From Diphasiastrum complanatum (Eukaryota > Streptophyta > Lycopodiopsida > Lycopodiales > Lycopodiaceae): 64,000 bases of DNA. Of this stretch, positions 63,300-64,000 are shown one piece after another (position 1 is the stretch's first letter; each line of letters starts with the position of its first letter). The stretch covers positions 16,345,775 through 16,409,774 of the forward strand of contig CM055098.1 in assembly GCA_029204225.1 (NCBI GenBank). The letters run 5' to 3'. The translations under genes were made by a program, and so were the position numbers. The notes beneath the pieces are model-generated. The model did not search any database. It worked only from the letters and a program-made list of their open reading frames with translations, and was not told the origin of the DNA.

Positions 63300-64000
63300 G
63301 GACCATAAGCTTATTTTTTGATGTTTATTGGTTTTGAGGGGAGTCTTGCACTTGGGACCTAATTGTTTGGATGTGACCTAATTGTTTTTTTTTTTTGAGA
63401 AGGAGCCTAGGTAAGAAGCCCTACACGCTTGGGCAGATGACATTTTGCCCAGTAAGGAGTCCTAGGCCCAACTCAAATCCAAGCCAAGCCTAAGAGTCTA
63501 CCTGATAATAAGGAGTCCTAGGCCCCAACTCAAACCCTAGCCAAGCCTGAGAGTTAGCCCAATAATAAGAAGTCCTACGCCCGGCTCAAATCCAAGCCAA
63601 GACTAAGAGTATGCCTAATAAAAATCCCTAGGCTTAGGCAAATGACATTTTGGATGGTAAGGAGTCCTAGGCTCAGAATGGAACCTAGCAGTTTGCTCGA
63701 TGAGTAGTCTTAAACATTGACCTGCATGTGTTTTGGTTTTGAGTCAAATGACATAGGTAAATGTGTTTTTTTTTATTCCCTGGTTTTCGTGAGTACAACT
63801 TCTGGCATTTAAAAATAAATTGCCTACTTTTCTAGGTTTTGGCTACCTATTGCTTTTTCTTTAAAATATTTTACTTTTCGGATTTGGGGGTGCTTCAATT
63901 CGAAGAGATTGAAACCTGGGTTCAGATTCGTTCTGACTTTTTATTCCGAGTTTCGTCTTCCATTTTCACGTGACTTGCCATTCTCAAGGTGGCGGTTGTC
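63300..64000. other. 57-bp tandem repeat, otherwise no gene
   Basis: AAGGAGTCCTAGGCCCAACT followed by CAAATCCAAGCCAAGCCTAA begins at 63,454, 63,510 and (as AAGAAGTCCTACGCCC) 63,567, so the period is 56-57 bp, with decayed ends. A T13 run is at about 63,386. No frame of note. Confidence 0.7.

Overview
This is nuclear DNA from a land plant with a repeat-rich genome. The evidence is spliced plant genes (GT-AG introns), plant-type LTR retrotransposons with tRNA-Asp or initiator-Met primer sites, a nuclear gene for a thylakoid-type zinc-finger membrane protein, an ASR (abscisic acid, stress, ripening) gene, and many decayed transposons. I cannot name the species. A fern or another non-flowering vascular plant is my guess, mainly because of the unusual transposon-like gene with a DNA-methyltransferase domain.

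Layout. 0-12.3 kb is a graveyard of Ty3/gypsy, Ty1/copia and CACTA pieces, with a degenerate tandem repeat at 3.5-4.3 kb. 12.3-15 kb holds microsatellites, two tiny tRNA-like SINEs and a 39-bp palindrome. 15.0-18.5 kb is a two-exon protein gene that I do not recognise. 19.7-20.3 kb is a probable arabinogalactan-peptide-like gene with a TATA box and an odd hairpin plus C22 leader. 21.5-31.3 kb is again retroelement debris, including a gypsy element with a long LTR at 27.0 kb. 31.8-38.0 kb is the most interesting part: a decayed, intron-bearing gene or pair of genes. It has a transposon-protein-like N-terminal region, a coiled coil, a ParB-like segment, and a DNA N4/N6 methyltransferase domain with beta-class motif order. 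39.0-39.6 kb is an intact two-exon ASR gene on the minus strand. 40.4-60.98 kb is a nest of copia and gypsy elements: a plus-strand copia cut off at its reverse transcriptase, two LTR-gag-partial-LTR copia derivatives (one nested in a gypsy integrase with a clean 5-bp target duplication), and a nearly full-length copia. 62.46-63.12 kb is an intact two-exon gene for a plastid-targeted one-TM, DnaJ-type zinc-finger protein resembling the FtsH5-interacting protein family.

The intact genes (unknown two-exon gene, AG-peptide candidate, ASR, plastid zinc-finger protein) look like isolated single-copy genes spaced by transposon islands. There is no operon-like grouping. A minimal SINE family of about 70-85 bp, with tRNA A and B boxes, occurs five times. 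Four copies have clear target-site duplications, all starting with CAT on the SINE strand.
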